Shown here piece by piece: positions 44,290-55,385 of a stretch of DNA of 64,000 bases (positions within the stretch are counted from its first letter, which is position 1; the number at the start of each line of letters is the position of its first letter). A model generated the notes under the pieces. The model saw only the letters and a program-made list of their open reading frames with translations. It made no database searches and was not told where the DNA came from. This DNA comes from Geomonas azotofigens (lineage in GTDB: Bacteria; Desulfobacterota; Desulfuromonadia; Geobacterales; Geobacteraceae): positions 496,001 to 560,000 of the forward strand of contig NZ_JAHLME010000002.1 of assembly GCF_018919395.1 (NCBI RefSeq). The letters are read 5' to 3'. Position numbers and translations under genes: made by a program.

Positions 44290-45951
44290 TTATTCAGCGG
44301 TGGTAATTGCGCCGGTGTGGGCGGAGGTTACCACCTTCGCATAGCGGGCGAGCCAACCCTTCTTGATCTTGGGCTCGGGCGCCACCCAGCGGGCGCGCCG
44401 GTTGGCCAGTTCCTCATCGCTCACGAGAAGCTTCAGGGAGCGGGACGGGATGTCGAGTTCGATCTGGTCGCCGTCTGCAACGAGGGCGATGGGACCGCCC
44501 ACGGCCGCCTCGGGCGAGATGTGGCCGATGCAGGGGCCGCGGGTGCCGCCGGAGAAGCGGCCGTCGGTGATGAGCGCCACCGAGTCGCCCAGCCCAAGGC
44601 CCATGATGGCCGCGGTGGGCGCCAGCATCTCCCTCATGCCCGGGCCGCCCTTCGGACCTTCGTAGCGGATCACCACCACGTCGCCGCTCTTGATCTGGCC
44701 GTTCATGATCGCTGCCATGGCAATGTCTTCCGAGTCGAAGCAGCGCGCGGTACCGGTGAACTGCATCATCTTTTCGCCCACGCCTGACTGCTTGACCACG
44801 GCGCCCTCGGGCGCGATGTTGCCGAAGAGGACGGCGATGCCGCCTTCCTTCTTGACCGGCGCATCAACCGGATGGATCACGCTGTCGTCCACGGCCTTGA
44901 GGCTCGCCGCGATCTCCTTGGTGGAAAGACCCATGAGCGTCGGGCAGTCGTGGATCTTGTCCCCCAACTGCTTCATGACGCCGGCCACGCCGCCGGCGGC
45001 GTCGAGGTCTTCCATGAAGTGCTCGCCCGCCGGGTTCATGGAGGCGATCTGCGGGGTCGTTTTGGAGAGGATGTCGAAGGTCTCAAGCGGCAGTTCCACG
45101 CCGGCCTCGTGGGCGATGGCGAGGAGGTGCAGCACGGTGTTGGATGAGCCCCCCAGCGCCAGGTCGACGCGGATCGCGTTCTCGAACGCCTCGCGGGTCA
45201 TGATGGAGCGCGGTGTCACGTTCTCGCGCACGAGGTCCACGATGCGCTCGCCGGAGGCGAAGGCGATGCGGCGCTTGAGCGCGGAAACGGCGAGCGCGGT
45301 GCCGCAGCGCGGCAGGCTCATCCCCATGGTCTCGGTGAGGATGGCCATGGTGTTGGCGGTGAAGAGCCCCTGGCAGGAACCCATGCCAGGGCAGGCGTTC
45401 TCCTCGCAGCGGGCCAACTCCGCGTCGTCGATGACACCGGCCTTGTAGCGTGCCATTGCCTCGAAGGTGTCGGTGACGAAGGAGTACTTGCGGCCGGCGT
45501 CGCCGCGGCCGCTCATCATGGGGCCGGCGGTGACCACGATGCACGGGATGTCGAGGCGCGCGGCGGCCATGAGCATGCCCGGGGTGATCTTGTCGCAGTT
45601 GGTCAAAAGCACGAGGCCGTCCAGGCGATGCGCCTCGGCCACGGACTCGACCATGTCCGCGATCAGTTCGCGGGTGGGGAGCGAGTAGTGCATCCCCTTG
45701 TGTCCCATGGAGATGCCGTCGCAGACGCCGGGGATGCCGAAGAAGAAGGAGTACCCCCCCCCGGTATGGACCCCTTTCTCGATGAAACGCTCGAGATCCC
45801 TCATGCCCACGTGTCCAGGGATGAGGTCGGTGAAGCTGGTGGCGATGCCGATGAAGGGTTTCCCCATCTCGCTTTGCGGCAGGCCGGTTCCTTTCAAAAG
45901 GGCGCGGTGCGGGGTGCGCTCCAGCCCTTGGGTGATCATGTCGCTACGCAT
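44290..45951 (-). CDS. ilvD: Dihydroxy-acid dehydratase
   Basis: This 553-residue iron-sulfur enzyme dehydrates dihydroxy acids to the keto acids of valine and isoleucine. Cluster cysteines are in [10 protein letters not shown] and [25 protein letters not shown] site precedes the ATG. It is first of the ilvD-ilvB-ilvN series, with a promoter-like TTGACA upstream at 46085-46090. Confidence 0.97.
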   Translation of the reverse strand: MRSDMITQGLERTPHRALLKGTGLPQSEMGKPFIGIATSFTDLIPGHVGMRDLERFIEKGVHTGGGYSFFFGIPGVCDGISMGHKGMHYSLPTRELIADMVESVAEAHRLDGLVLLTNCDKITPGMLMAAARLDIPCIVVTAGPMMSGRGDAGRKYSFVTDTFEAMARYKAGVIDDAELARCEENACPGMGSCQGLFTANTMAILTETMGMSLPRCGTALAVSALKRRIAFASGERIVDLVRENVTPRSIMTREAFENAIRVDLALGGSSNTVLHLLAIAHEAGVELPLETFDILSKTTPQIASMNPAGEHFMEDLDAAGGVAGVMKQLGDKIHDCPTLMGLSTKEIAASLKAVDDSVIHPVDAPVKKEGGIAVLFGNIAPEGAVVKQSGVGEKMMQFTGTARCFDSEDIAMAAIMNGQIKSGDVVVIRYEGPKGGPGMREMLAPTAAIMGLGLGDSVALITDGRFSGGTRGPCIGHISPEAAVGGPIALVADGDQIELDIPSRSLKLLVSDEELANRRARWVAPEPKIKKGWLARYAKVVTSAHTGAITTAE

Positions 45952-46061
45952 GCAGTTCTCCCTGCGCCGGCGGGAACCTTGTTCAGGATCGCCAAACCGG
46001 CTGTTGGTCTTACCAAAAGCTTAGTAGTTGAGAGCAGTTACCGGAAACGGTAGGAAGGGAC

Positions 46062-46090
46062 ACGATAATACATTAAAACCAAGCTGTCAA
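46062..46090 (-). promoter_or_regulatory. Candidate promoter of ilvD
   Basis: On the minus strand TTGACA (46085-46090) is followed by TATTAT after 14 bases or TATCGT after 17. The latter spacing is normal and the former has the better hexamer. It lies about 110 bases upstream of the ilvD start. Confidence 0.4.
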
Positions 46091-46105
46091 CCGGCTAAAA
46101 CGGCG

Positions 46106-46798
46106 TTAAACAGACTCGCGCTTTCTCTTGGCGATCTCGGCCTCGGAGGCGCGAAGGTAGGTGGGGTTCAGGTGGGCAAGCGGGGTGAATTTACCCTCGC
46201 GGGCGGCTTCGCGTGCGATGACCGCTCCGGCGCAGGCGCGCGGCAGGTGGGCGTGCCAGGGGGGGAATATGGCGAGGTCTCCCAGGGTGTCCCGGATCAG
46301 GTCGCGGTAACGCACCGCGCCGTCGCCGACGAAGATGGTGGGATGATTCACCAGCGCGAGGAAGTCCTTGGGGGAGAGCACCGTGTCCGGGATCACCGCG
46401 TCGGGAAGGGCGCCGCAGCGGTACAGGGCGCCGTACACCTCCCCTTTCCTGGCGTCGAACATGGGAGCGACCTGTTCGGAGCTGTAGGGGAGGTTCATGG
46501 CCAGCATGGCGAGCGAGGAAAAGCCGACCACGGGTTTCCCGGTGGCGAGGGCGAGTCCCTTCACCGTGGCGATGCCGACCCGCACCCCGGTGAAGGATCC
46601 GGGACCAAGGGAAACGGCGAAGCAGTCGAGCCCCTCGGGGGTGAGTTTGGCAGCCTGCAAGAGGCTCGCGATGGACTCCATGAGCCGCCCGGAGTTGCTG
46701 CGGTCCTCGCCCAGGAGGCACTCGCCCAAAAGGGTCGCGTCGTCGCTCAAGGAGACCGAGGAGCAGTTGCTGGAGGTATCGACGGTGAGTATCTTCAC
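46106..46798 (-). CDS. tsaB: tRNA threonylcarbamoyladenosine biosynthesis protein TsaB
   Basis: The 230-residue ASKHA-fold protein works with TsaD and TsaE to make the t6A modification at position 37 of ANN-decoding tRNAs. The start is a GTG at 46798, giving V-K-I-L-T-V-D-T-S-S, where family members begin. The signature G-P-G-S-F-T-G-V-R-V-G is present. It follows rseP by five bases and is the last gene of the rpsB-to-tsaB series on this strand. Confidence 0.94.
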   Translation of the reverse strand: MKILTVDTSSNCSSVSLSDDATLLGECLLGEDRSNSGRLMESIASLLQAAKLTPEGLDCFAVSLGPGSFTGVRVGIATVKGLALATGKPVVGFSSLAMLAMNLPYSSEQVAPMFDARKGEVYGALYRCGALPDAVIPDTVLSPKDFLALVNHPTIFVGDGAVRYRDLIRDTLGDLAIFPPWHAHLPRACAGAVIAREAAREGKFTPLAHLNPTYLRASEAEIAKRKRESV

Positions 46799-46803
46799 GT
46801 GGT

Positions 46804-47871
46804 TTATGCCTTGCTCGCGATCATGCGCGCGATGTCGTTGTAGAAGGCGAGCATCATCAGGCTGATCAGGAGCACGAGCCCGACCTGCTGCGCGATCTCG
46901 CGGGTCCTCTTGGAAAGCGGCTTCCCGGTCACCAGCTCGATGAAGAAGAAGGCCAGGTGCCCGCCGTCCAGGATCGGCACCGGCAATAGGTTCAGCACAC
47001 CGAGGTTCACGGACAGGAGCGCCACGAAGGCGAGGAAACTCACCCCTCCGGCAGCGGCCTGCTCGCCGGCCATCTTGACGATCATGATCGGCCCGCCGAT
47101 GTTGTCCAGCGGGATGGCCCGCTCCACCAGGCGCACCAGGGAGAGCACGGTCAGCTCGATCACGTTCCAGCACTGGGTGCTCCCCTTGACGATCGCCTCG
47201 CCGGGGGGGAAATGGTCGGTGACGGTCTCGCCGGCGGCAACCACGCCGATCACCGGCCGGGTCACCTTTTCGCCGAGGAGGTTCTTGCTGGTGGTCGTTT
47301 CCGGCACCATGGTGAACTTGAGCAGCGAGTTGCCGCGCTGCACCTCGAGCTGCACCGGCACGGCCTTGCCGTCGAAGATGATCTTGGCGAACTCGTCCCA
47401 GCGGGACACCGGCCTGCCGTTCACGCTCCTGATGGCATCGCCGGTCTTGATCCCGGCCCGGGCCGCCGGCTTGTCCGGAAGCACCTCGCCCACCTTGGTG
47501 GTGACGGCGGGAACGCCGAGGAACATGTAGATGACGATGAAGATGATGTAGGCGAACAGGAGGTTGAAGATCGGACCGGCCGCGACGATGACGATGCGCT
47601 GCAGCACCGGTTTGTCGGCGAAGGAGCGCTTGCGGTCCTCCTCGGAGACCTCGACATCCTCCCCCTCCCCCACCATCTTGACGTAGCCGCCCAGGGGGAG
47701 CGCAGAGAGCAGGTACTCGGTCTCGCCCACTTGCTTGCTGAGCAGCTTGGGGCCAAAGCCCAGGGAGAATTTCTCCACCCCTACCTTGAAGGTCTTGGCG
47801 AACAGGAAGTGCCCCAGCTCATGTATGAAGATCAGCGCCCCGAGGGCGATGATGGCCCAGATTATGCTCAT
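46804..47871 (-). CDS. rseP: RIP metalloprotease RseP (site-2 protease)
   Basis: The 355-residue intramembrane protease begins at the ATG at 47871, the usual M-S-I-I-W start; a longer frame adds a non-conserved basic segment. The zinc motif H-E-L-G-H lies in the first helix (about 17-21). A PDZ domain occupies about 120-200 (G-I-K-T-G-D-A-I-R-S-V-N-G), and L-P-V-P-I-L-D-G-G-H in the third helix supplies the third ligand. It probably cleaves anti-sigma factors in envelope stress. Confidence 0.95.
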   Translation of the reverse strand: MSIIWAIIALGALIFIHELGHFLFAKTFKVGVEKFSLGFGPKLLSKQVGETEYLLSALPLGGYVKMVGEGEDVEVSEEDRKRSFADKPVLQRIVIVAAGPIFNLLFAYIIFIVIYMFLGVPAVTTKVGEVLPDKPAARAGIKTGDAIRSVNGRPVSRWDEFAKIIFDGKAVPVQLEVQRGNSLLKFTMVPETTTSKNLLGEKVTRPVIGVVAAGETVTDHFPPGEAIVKGSTQCWNVIELTVLSLVRLVERAIPLDNIGGPIMIVKMAGEQAAAGGVSFLAFVALLSVNLGVLNLLPVPILDGGHLAFFFIELVTGKPLSKRTREIAQQVGLVLLISLMMLAFYNDIARMIASKA

Positions 47872-47952
47872 ATGGTCCCTCTGTCGGTGTGGTCGGGTAC
47901 ACCCCGGCGCCCCGGACCGGCGGCACAAGGCGACGGACGAGGCGGTAAAGGA

Positions 47953-49110
47953 TTAATTGGTGCAGCCGAGGACTTCCCTCGCGGTCCTTCTCCCCCAACG
48001 GTCGGCTTCCAGCACCTCTTCGATGGAGTGCAGGGAGCGCGGGGTGTGCAGGTCCATCACCTTGGCGATGGTTTCGGAGATCGCCATGAAGCCGATCCTG
48101 CCGGAGAGAAAGCTCTCCACCGCGATCTCGTTGGCGGCGTTCATCACGGCCGGCATGCTCTCCCCGGCCCCTACCGCGTCGTAGGCGAGCTTCAACGCCG
48201 GGAAACGGTCGGTGTCGGGTTTCAGGAAGGTGAGCCCCGACAGCGCGGTAAGATCGAGCGGTTTCACCCCGGAGGCGACGCGCCCGGGATAGGTGAGCGC
48301 GTAGGCGATCGGCCCCTTCATGTCGGGTACGCCCAGCTGCGCCATGACGCTGCCGTCGATGTACTCGACCATGGAGTGCACGATGCTCTGGGGGTGGATG
48401 TTGACCGCGATCCGCTCCACCGGGATGTCGAAGAGCCAGCGCGCCTCGATCACCTCGAGCCCCTTGTTCATCATGCTGGCGGAGTCAACGGTGATCTTTT
48501 TACCCATGCTCCAGTTCGGGTGGTTCAGCGCGTCGGCCACGGTGGCGCCGGCAAGCTTCTCCTTGCCCCAGTTGAGGAAGGGCCCTCCGGATGCGGTGAG
48601 GATGACCCGGGCAATATCCTCGGTGCGGTGGCCGGCCATGGACTGGAACACGGCGCAGTGCTCGGAATCGACCGGGTACAGGCGCACGCCCTTCTCCCGC
48701 ACCATCCTCATGATCAGGTGACCGGCCGTGACCAGGGTCTCCTTGTTGGCAAGCGCCACGTCTTTGCCGGCCATGATGGCCGCCGCGGTCGGGACGAGAC
48801 CTGCGGCGCCGACAATGGCCGCGACCACCATGGTGGTGTCGGCGGCGGTGGCGGCCGCGATCAGCCCTTCCACGCCGTGCATGATCTGGGGTTTTTTACC
48901 GCTCAGGGAGCGGCTCAGCGCCTTGGCCTTGTCGGCGCACAGCACCGAGACGAGGTCGGGCTTGAAGGTTTCGATCTGCTGTTTCAGAAGTTCAAGGTTG
49001 GATCCCGCGGTGAGCGCCACCACGCGGAACTTGTCCGGGTGCGCGGCGACGACCTCCAGGGTGCTTGCCCCAATCGATCCTGTCGAGCCCAAAATGGTAA
49101 GATTTTTCAT
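47953..49110 (-). CDS. dxr: 1-deoxy-D-xylulose 5-phosphate reductoisomerase
   Basis: This 385-residue NADPH enzyme converts DXP to MEP in the non-mevalonate isoprenoid pathway. The ATG at 49110 follows GAGGGAAA and gives [14 protein letters not shown], the nucleotide loop. The metal and substrate segments [10 protein letters not shown] and [10 protein letters not shown] are intact. It lies between cdsA and rseP, as in many proteobacteria. Confidence 0.97.
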   Translation of the reverse strand: MKNLTILGSTGSIGASTLEVVAAHPDKFRVVALTAGSNLELLKQQIETFKPDLVSVLCADKAKALSRSLSGKKPQIMHGVEGLIAAATAADTTMVVAAIVGAAGLVPTAAAIMAGKDVALANKETLVTAGHLIMRMVREKGVRLYPVDSEHCAVFQSMAGHRTEDIARVILTASGGPFLNWGKEKLAGATVADALNHPNWSMGKKITVDSASMMNKGLEVIEARWLFDIPVERIAVNIHPQSIVHSMVEYIDGSVMAQLGVPDMKGPIAYALTYPGRVASGVKPLDLTALSGLTFLKPDTDRFPALKLAYDAVGAGESMPAVMNAANEIAVESFLSGRIGFMAISETIAKVMDLHTPRSLHSIEEVLEADRWGRRTAREVLGCTN

Positions 49111-49223
49111 TTTCCCTCGCAGATGTCTCAAGTCAAGTGGCGCGGCAGGCTAACTAGCGGATTTTTTTGTCGAGTTGGCTGTTCCACCTCAGCCATTGGC
49201 AACGGCGGGCGCGGCGCCCGTAT

Positions 49224-50012
49224 TTAAAACAGGAAAAAGGCGTAGTAGTAAGCCGCCGGCGCCGCGAACAAAATGGAATCGAGCCGGTCCAGAACGCCGC
49301 CGTGACCGGGGATGATGGAACCGGAGTCCTTCACGCCGCAGCTTCTCTTGATGAGCGATTCGAACAGGTCGCCCAGTTGCCCCAGCACACCCAGGAGGAG
49401 CGCGGCGGCAAAGCAGTCGCCGATGGAGAGCTCCGGGAAGAAGGTGAACTTGGCGATCACCGCGCCGATGACGCTGCCCGAGAGCCCGCCCAGCGCACCC
49501 TCGATGCTCTTCTTTGGGCTCACCGCCGGATAGAGGCGGTGCTTGCCGAGCGTGGAGCCGACGTAGTAGGCGGCGCTGTCCCCAGCCATGACGATCACCA
49601 TGATCAGAAAGAGCCAGGAGACCCCGTTGGGGAGCGCCCGGACCAGCACCAGGTGCGCCAGCAGAAGCGGCACGTAGAGAAAGCCCATCAGCACCAGGGC
49701 GACGTCGGGGGCGGCCTGCTTGATGTCCTTGAGCCGGAACAGGGCGACCAGGGTGAAGCCGAGCACCAGGGTGGTGAGGGTGAACAGCGGCAGCACGGGG
49801 TTCGCGGAGAAAACGGCAAACACGGCGCAGGCTCCGGCGACGGTGGCAACCCTCCCCTCGCCGCGGCGTTGCGGCAGGGCCATGCGGTAGAACTCGTCCA
49901 ACCCCAGGAGGGCGAACAGGAACACCAGCAAGGAAAACTGGAATACCGACGCCTTCAGGATGAAAACAATCACGAGGGGCAGCAGGACCGCTGCGGTGGC
50001 TAGTCGTTTGAT
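49224..50012 (-). CDS. cdsA: Phosphatidate cytidylyltransferase, apparent ATC start
   Basis: This polytopic enzyme makes CDP-diacylglycerol. The C-terminal signature K-D-S-G-S-I-I-P-G-H-G-G-V-L-D-R-L-D-S is complete. The first standard start in frame is a GTG at 49973 (249 residues) with no ribosome site and inside the first membrane helix. Extending the frame gives I-K-R-L-A-T-A-A-V-L-L-P-L, where homologues begin M-K-R. An AAGGAG site lies six bases before that ATC codon (50010-50012). I therefore place the start there (262 residues). The alternative is a base change from ATG to ATC with use of the downstream GTG. uppS ends 34 bases upstream. Confidence 0.85.
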   Translation of the reverse strand: MKRLATAAVLLPLVIVFILKASVFQFSLLVFLFALLGLDEFYRMALPQRRGEGRVATVAGACAVFAVFSANPVLPLFTLTTLVLGFTLVALFRLKDIKQAAPDVALVLMGFLYVPLLLAHLVLVRALPNGVSWLFLIMVIVMAGDSAAYYVGSTLGKHRLYPAVSPKKSIEGALGGLSGSVIGAVIAKFTFFPELSIGDCFAAALLLGVLGQLGDLFESLIKRSCGVKDSGSIIPGHGGVLDRLDSILFAAPAAYYYAFFLF

Positions 50013-50046
50013 GGCGGACTCCTTCGGGGCGAGCCCCGGAAATGGT

Positions 50047-50793
50047 CTAGGACGGCGTCGCTACCAGCTGTTCACTGGTCATGCCGAACCTGCGCTCTCT
50101 GGACTGGTAGTCGCGGAAGGCCCGCGCCAGCTCGTGTTTGTCGAAATCGGGCCAGTTCACCTCGGTGAAGTAAAGTTCAGCGTAGGCGAGCTGCCAGAGG
50201 AGGAAGTTGCTGATGCGCATCTCCCCGCTGGTCCTTATCAGGAGGTCCGGGTCCGGAATCCCGGCGGTGAAGAGCGAACCGGTGAAGGCGCCCTCGTCGA
50301 TCCGCTCCGGGTCGAGTCTCCCCGCCGCCACCTCGCATGCGAGCCTCTTCGCGGCCGCCACGATCTCCTGGCGGCTGCCGTAGGAGAGCGCCAGGGTGAG
50401 CAGCATGCCGTTGTTGCCAGAAGTCTTGTCGATGGTGGACTGGATCTCCCGGTTCACGTCCTCGGGGAGGTCGGTGCGGTTGCCGATCACGTTGAAGCGG
50501 ATGTTGTTCTGCATCATGCGCGCGGTTTCGCTGCGGATGTACTGCTTCAACAGCGTCATGAGTGCCTTCACTTCGGTTTTGGGGCGCAGCCAGTTCTCCG
50601 CGGAGAAGGCGAACAGGGTCAGGTAGCCGATGCCCAGGCGCGAACACTCCTCGACGATGACCCGAACGGTCTCAACACCCTTTTGATGCCCAACGATCCT
50701 GCGCAGCATGCGCTGCTTGGCCCAGCGGCCGTTACCGTCCATGATTACGGCGAGGTGCTTCGGGAGTTTCTTGGGGTCTAAGCTGTGGTCCAT
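50047..50793 (-). CDS. uppS: Isoprenyl transferase (undecaprenyl diphosphate synthase)
   Basis: This cis-prenyltransferase of about 248 residues makes the undecaprenyl carrier for cell-wall and O-antigen assembly. The signature H-L-A-V-I-M-D-G-N-G-R-W-A holds the catalytic aspartate, and the C-terminal R-T-S-G-E-M-R-I-S-N-F-L-L-W-Q and F-x-x-R-x-R-R-F-G are present. The second ATG (50793) is preferred because CAGGA lies at normal spacing before it; an ATG six bases upstream is also possible. Confidence 0.95.
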   Translation of the reverse strand: MDHSLDPKKLPKHLAVIMDGNGRWAKQRMLRRIVGHQKGVETVRVIVEECSRLGIGYLTLFAFSAENWLRPKTEVKALMTLLKQYIRSETARMMQNNIRFNVIGNRTDLPEDVNREIQSTIDKTSGNNGMLLTLALSYGSRQEIVAAAKRLACEVAAGRLDPERIDEGAFTGSLFTAGIPDPDLLIRTSGEMRISNFLLWQLAYAELYFTEVNWPDFDKHELARAFRDYQSRERRFGMTSEQLVATPS

Positions 50794-50910
50794 GAGCATC
50801 CTGAAAACAAAAAATCCCCTTTGGATCGGGGGGTTTACTTGAGGGAGCGGTGGCGGACGGACGGAAGACGATCAAGGGGGAGCCAGGCTCCCCCCTGATC
50901 TGTCGGTCCG

Positions 50911-51468
50911 TCAGACCTCCATTACCTCTTTTTCCTTGTGGGCCAGCACCTCGTCGCACTTGGCGACGTATTTGTTGGTGGCGTCCTGCACGTCCTTCTC
51001 GGCGCGCTTCAGCTCGTCCTCGGAGATCTGCTTGTCCTTCTCGAGCTTCTTCAGCTTGTCGATCGCGTCGCGGCGGATGTTCCTCAAGGCAACCTTGGCC
51101 TCCTCGGCGTCGCGCTTCAGCTGCTTGGCGATGTCCTTCCTGCGCTCCTCGGTGAGGGGGGGGAGAACCAGGCGGATCAGCTTGCCGTCGTTGGCCGGGG
51201 TGAGGCCGAGGTTGGCATTCATGATCGCCTTCTCGATGGGACCGATCATCTTGCTGTCCCAGGGCTGGATGGTGATGGTGCGCGCCTCGGGAACCGCGAG
51301 GGAGGCCACCTGGTTCAACGGCGAAAGGGTGCCGTAAGAATCAACCTTGATCTCGTCCAGAAGCGCGGTGCTGGCGCGACCGGTGCGGACCTTCTGGTAG
51401 TCCTTCCTGAGCGAGTCTATGGTCTTGTCCATGTGGACGTTCATATCGGCGATGACATCCTTGATCAT
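50911..51468 (-). CDS. frr: Ribosome recycling factor
   Basis: The 185-residue protein splits post-termination ribosomes together with EF-G. The ATG at 51468 follows AAGGAG in the last codons of pyrH. The sequence has the two-domain RRF pattern (V-R-T-G-R-A-S-T-A-L-L-D near the start, R-N-I-R-R-D-A later). The length equals the family norm. The gap to pyrH is one base, so the two are coupled. Confidence 0.97.
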   Translation of the reverse strand: MIKDVIADMNVHMDKTIDSLRKDYQKVRTGRASTALLDEIKVDSYGTLSPLNQVASLAVPEARTITIQPWDSKMIGPIEKAIMNANLGLTPANDGKLIRLVLPPLTEERRKDIAKQLKRDAEEAKVALRNIRRDAIDKLKKLEKDKQISEDELKRAEKDVQDATNKYVAKCDEVLAHKEKEVMEV

Positions 51469-51469
51469 G

Positions 51470-52355
<886 letters not shown>

Positions 52356-52368
52356 CGTTTGGAACGTG

Positions 52369-53019
<651 letters not shown>

Positions 53020-53035
53020 GTTATCCTCCACAGTC

Positions 53036-53059
53036 ACCCGCGCCCTGGGGCGCGGGTTT
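53036..53059. other. rpsB-tsf intercistronic hairpin
   Basis: ACCCGCGCC and GGCGCGGGT form a nine-base-pair stem between rpsB and the tsf ribosome site. No long T-run follows, so processing, attenuation or autoregulation is more likely than full termination. Confidence 0.6.
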
Positions 53060-53112
53060 CTTAGTCATTGTGTTATTGAAAGGTGTTGCGGTTGCCGCGG
53101 ATAGGGAGGCGA

Positions 53113-53880
<768 letters not shown>

Positions 53881-54028
53881 TTTTGCTTCTCCTTTTGGTT
53901 TTCCCTCCGCCATCCATCGATACCGGAACCCGCGAGCGGGCACCGCCGGCAAAGACTGCAATGGCGTGCGAATTTTAAACAGCAAACTTATATAGCACAG
54001 GGGAGAAATGAAGGCAAGGCGAAAACCG

Positions 54029-54060
54029 CTCACGCAAAGGCGCAAAGGCGCAAAGCAAAT
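54029..54060. repeat. CGCAAAGG-type degenerate intergenic repeat
   Basis: CACGCAAAGG-CGCAAAGG-CGCAAAG is a short tandem of an eight-base unit between rpsB and ilvY. Related pieces lie at 58097-58227. Similar sequences are common as intergenic repeats in several phyla (recalled). Confidence 0.5.
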
Positions 54061-54160
54061 CACTCTAACAGGGATAAAAGCTGACAAAAGGGATACTGCA
54101 AATCAACCCTTCAGACTTTGTTTGCCTTCCCATTCTTCCATTGTTCCCATTCGCCGCCAG

Positions 54161-55051
54161 CTAAGTCACAGCCGACCGTTCCTCAGCCAGTTGCCAGAAG
54201 GCCTTCACGCTGGGCCGCTGCAGGTTCCTCTTGCTGGTGCAAAGACCGACCTCGTAGGGCTTCAAGACCGGGGCGTTCTCCACGACGACCACATCGTCCC
54301 GAAAGGGACTCCGTTCCAGGACCAATTGCGGCACGATCCCGACGCCGCACCCGAGTCGCACCATGGCGATGATCGCCTCGTTGCCGGAAACCTCCGAGGT
54401 GATGTTGGGGGTGATGCGGTGCTCTTTGAGCCACTGGTCCAGGCGCCTGCGCGAAAGCCCGGTCTGCGGCAGCACCAGCGGCGCGCGGGACAGATCCAGG
54501 CGCTCCCCCTTGGCCGGAACCTCGACAGCGCCCGAATGTCTGGGCGCTATGAAGATAAGCGGGATGGTCACGATGGGAAGGAACTGGATGTTGGAGCGCG
54601 GCCCGTCCGGGAACGCCGCCACCGCCAAATCGATCTCTCCGCTTTGCACCTGCGCCACCGCCTGCTCCGCCGCGCCCGTCCTCAGTTCCAACTGGACCTC
54701 GGGGTACTTTTGGCGGTACGACTCCAGCAGTTCAGGAAGAAGGCTGTAGACCGCCGTGATCGATGCATATATAGATAGGGATCCGGCCACGGTCTGCTCG
54801 TTTTTCATAGAAGAGCGCAGGCCCTGCCATTCGTTGAGGCAAAGGCGCGCGTACGCCTTCACCCGTTCACCCGCCGGCGACAGGGTCACCGTCCGGTTGT
54901 CGCGCAGGAAAAGCGGCTGTTCCAGTTCCTCTTCCATGCGCTGGATGGTGCGGGTCAGGGCGGAAGGGCTCAGGTTGCACGCCTGACTCGCCCGTCCGAA
55001 ATGTTTCAGTTCCGCCACCGTGAGAAATATTTCCAGCTCCCGCAGATCCAT
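54161..55051 (-). CDS. ilvY: LysR-family regulator IlvY
   Basis: The 296-residue protein starts at the ATG at 55051 (M-D-L-R-E-L-E-I-F-L), and its length matches enterobacterial IlvY. The N-terminal winged helix-turn-helix spans about 1-60 (F-G-R-A-S-Q-A-C-N-L-S-P-S-A-L-T-R). The effector domain (about 90-290) should bind acetolactate or acetohydroxybutyrate, the substrates of IlvC. It is divergent from ilvC with 334 bases between, the classical IlvY-IlvC arrangement. It probably represses itself and activates ilvC when substrate is present. Confidence 0.9.
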   Translation of the reverse strand: MDLRELEIFLTVAELKHFGRASQACNLSPSALTRTIQRMEEELEQPLFLRDNRTVTLSPAGERVKAYARLCLNEWQGLRSSMKNEQTVAGSLSIYASITAVYSLLPELLESYRQKYPEVQLELRTGAAEQAVAQVQSGEIDLAVAAFPDGPRSNIQFLPIVTIPLIFIAPRHSGAVEVPAKGERLDLSRAPLVLPQTGLSRRRLDQWLKEHRITPNITSEVSGNEAIIAMVRLGCGVGIVPQLVLERSPFRDDVVVVENAPVLKPYEVGLCTSKRNLQRPSVKAFWQLAEERSAVT

Positions 55052-55118
55052 GTGAGTAGCCCCCCGACACTCCGAATTCATACACATGTGGCACAATAAG
55101 CCGCACGGCAGCGGAGTT

Positions 55119-55185
55119 GGGCGAATATCTATTCACCCCTACGCCACCTTTTCACACCCCGGTAGGGGCGAATAATCATTCGCCC
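55119..55185. repeat. Paired REP-like palindromes (GGGCGAAT family, copies 3 and 4)
   Basis: GGGCGAAT-ATCT-ATTCACCC (55119-55138, then CTACG) is followed by GGTAG and GGGCGAAT-AATC-ATTCGCCC (55166-55185) in opposite orientation. The pair is about 28 bases apart, like a BIME. It lies in the ilvY promoter region, between ilvY and the operator. Confidence 0.8.
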
Positions 55186-55256
55186 CCCCTTTACCACGCC
55201 GCGCACACCCCGGAAAAACCCCTGGGTCGCTTTTTTAATGGCCACCGCCAAACTAT

Positions 55257-55322
55257 ATTGCGTTACGCGCAATACAATATGCACAACAAATCAATTTACG
55301 CAATGTGAAATTTGGTATACAT
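55257..55322 (+). promoter_or_regulatory. ilvY-ilvC operator/promoter region
   Basis: A perfect inverted repeat ATTGCG-TTACG-CGCAAT (55257-55273) has the spacing of a LysR site (T-N11-A type). A partial second site TTACGCAAT lies at 55296-55304. A TATACA hexamer (55316-55321) without a good -35 box follows, about 65 bases before the ilvC ATG. A weak -35 overlapped by an activator site is what an IlvY-activated promoter would look like. Assignment is by inference. Confidence 0.6.
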
Positions 55323-55385
55323 TCACCACGCTTTCACACCACCACCCGCTAGAACCACATCACACTATATATTCAGGAGGGAAAG

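Noticed and set aside
54029-54060. Short CGCAAAGG tandem considered as a CRISPR-like repeat
   Set aside because: Units are eight bases and contiguous with no spacers; this is a degenerate intergenic repeat.
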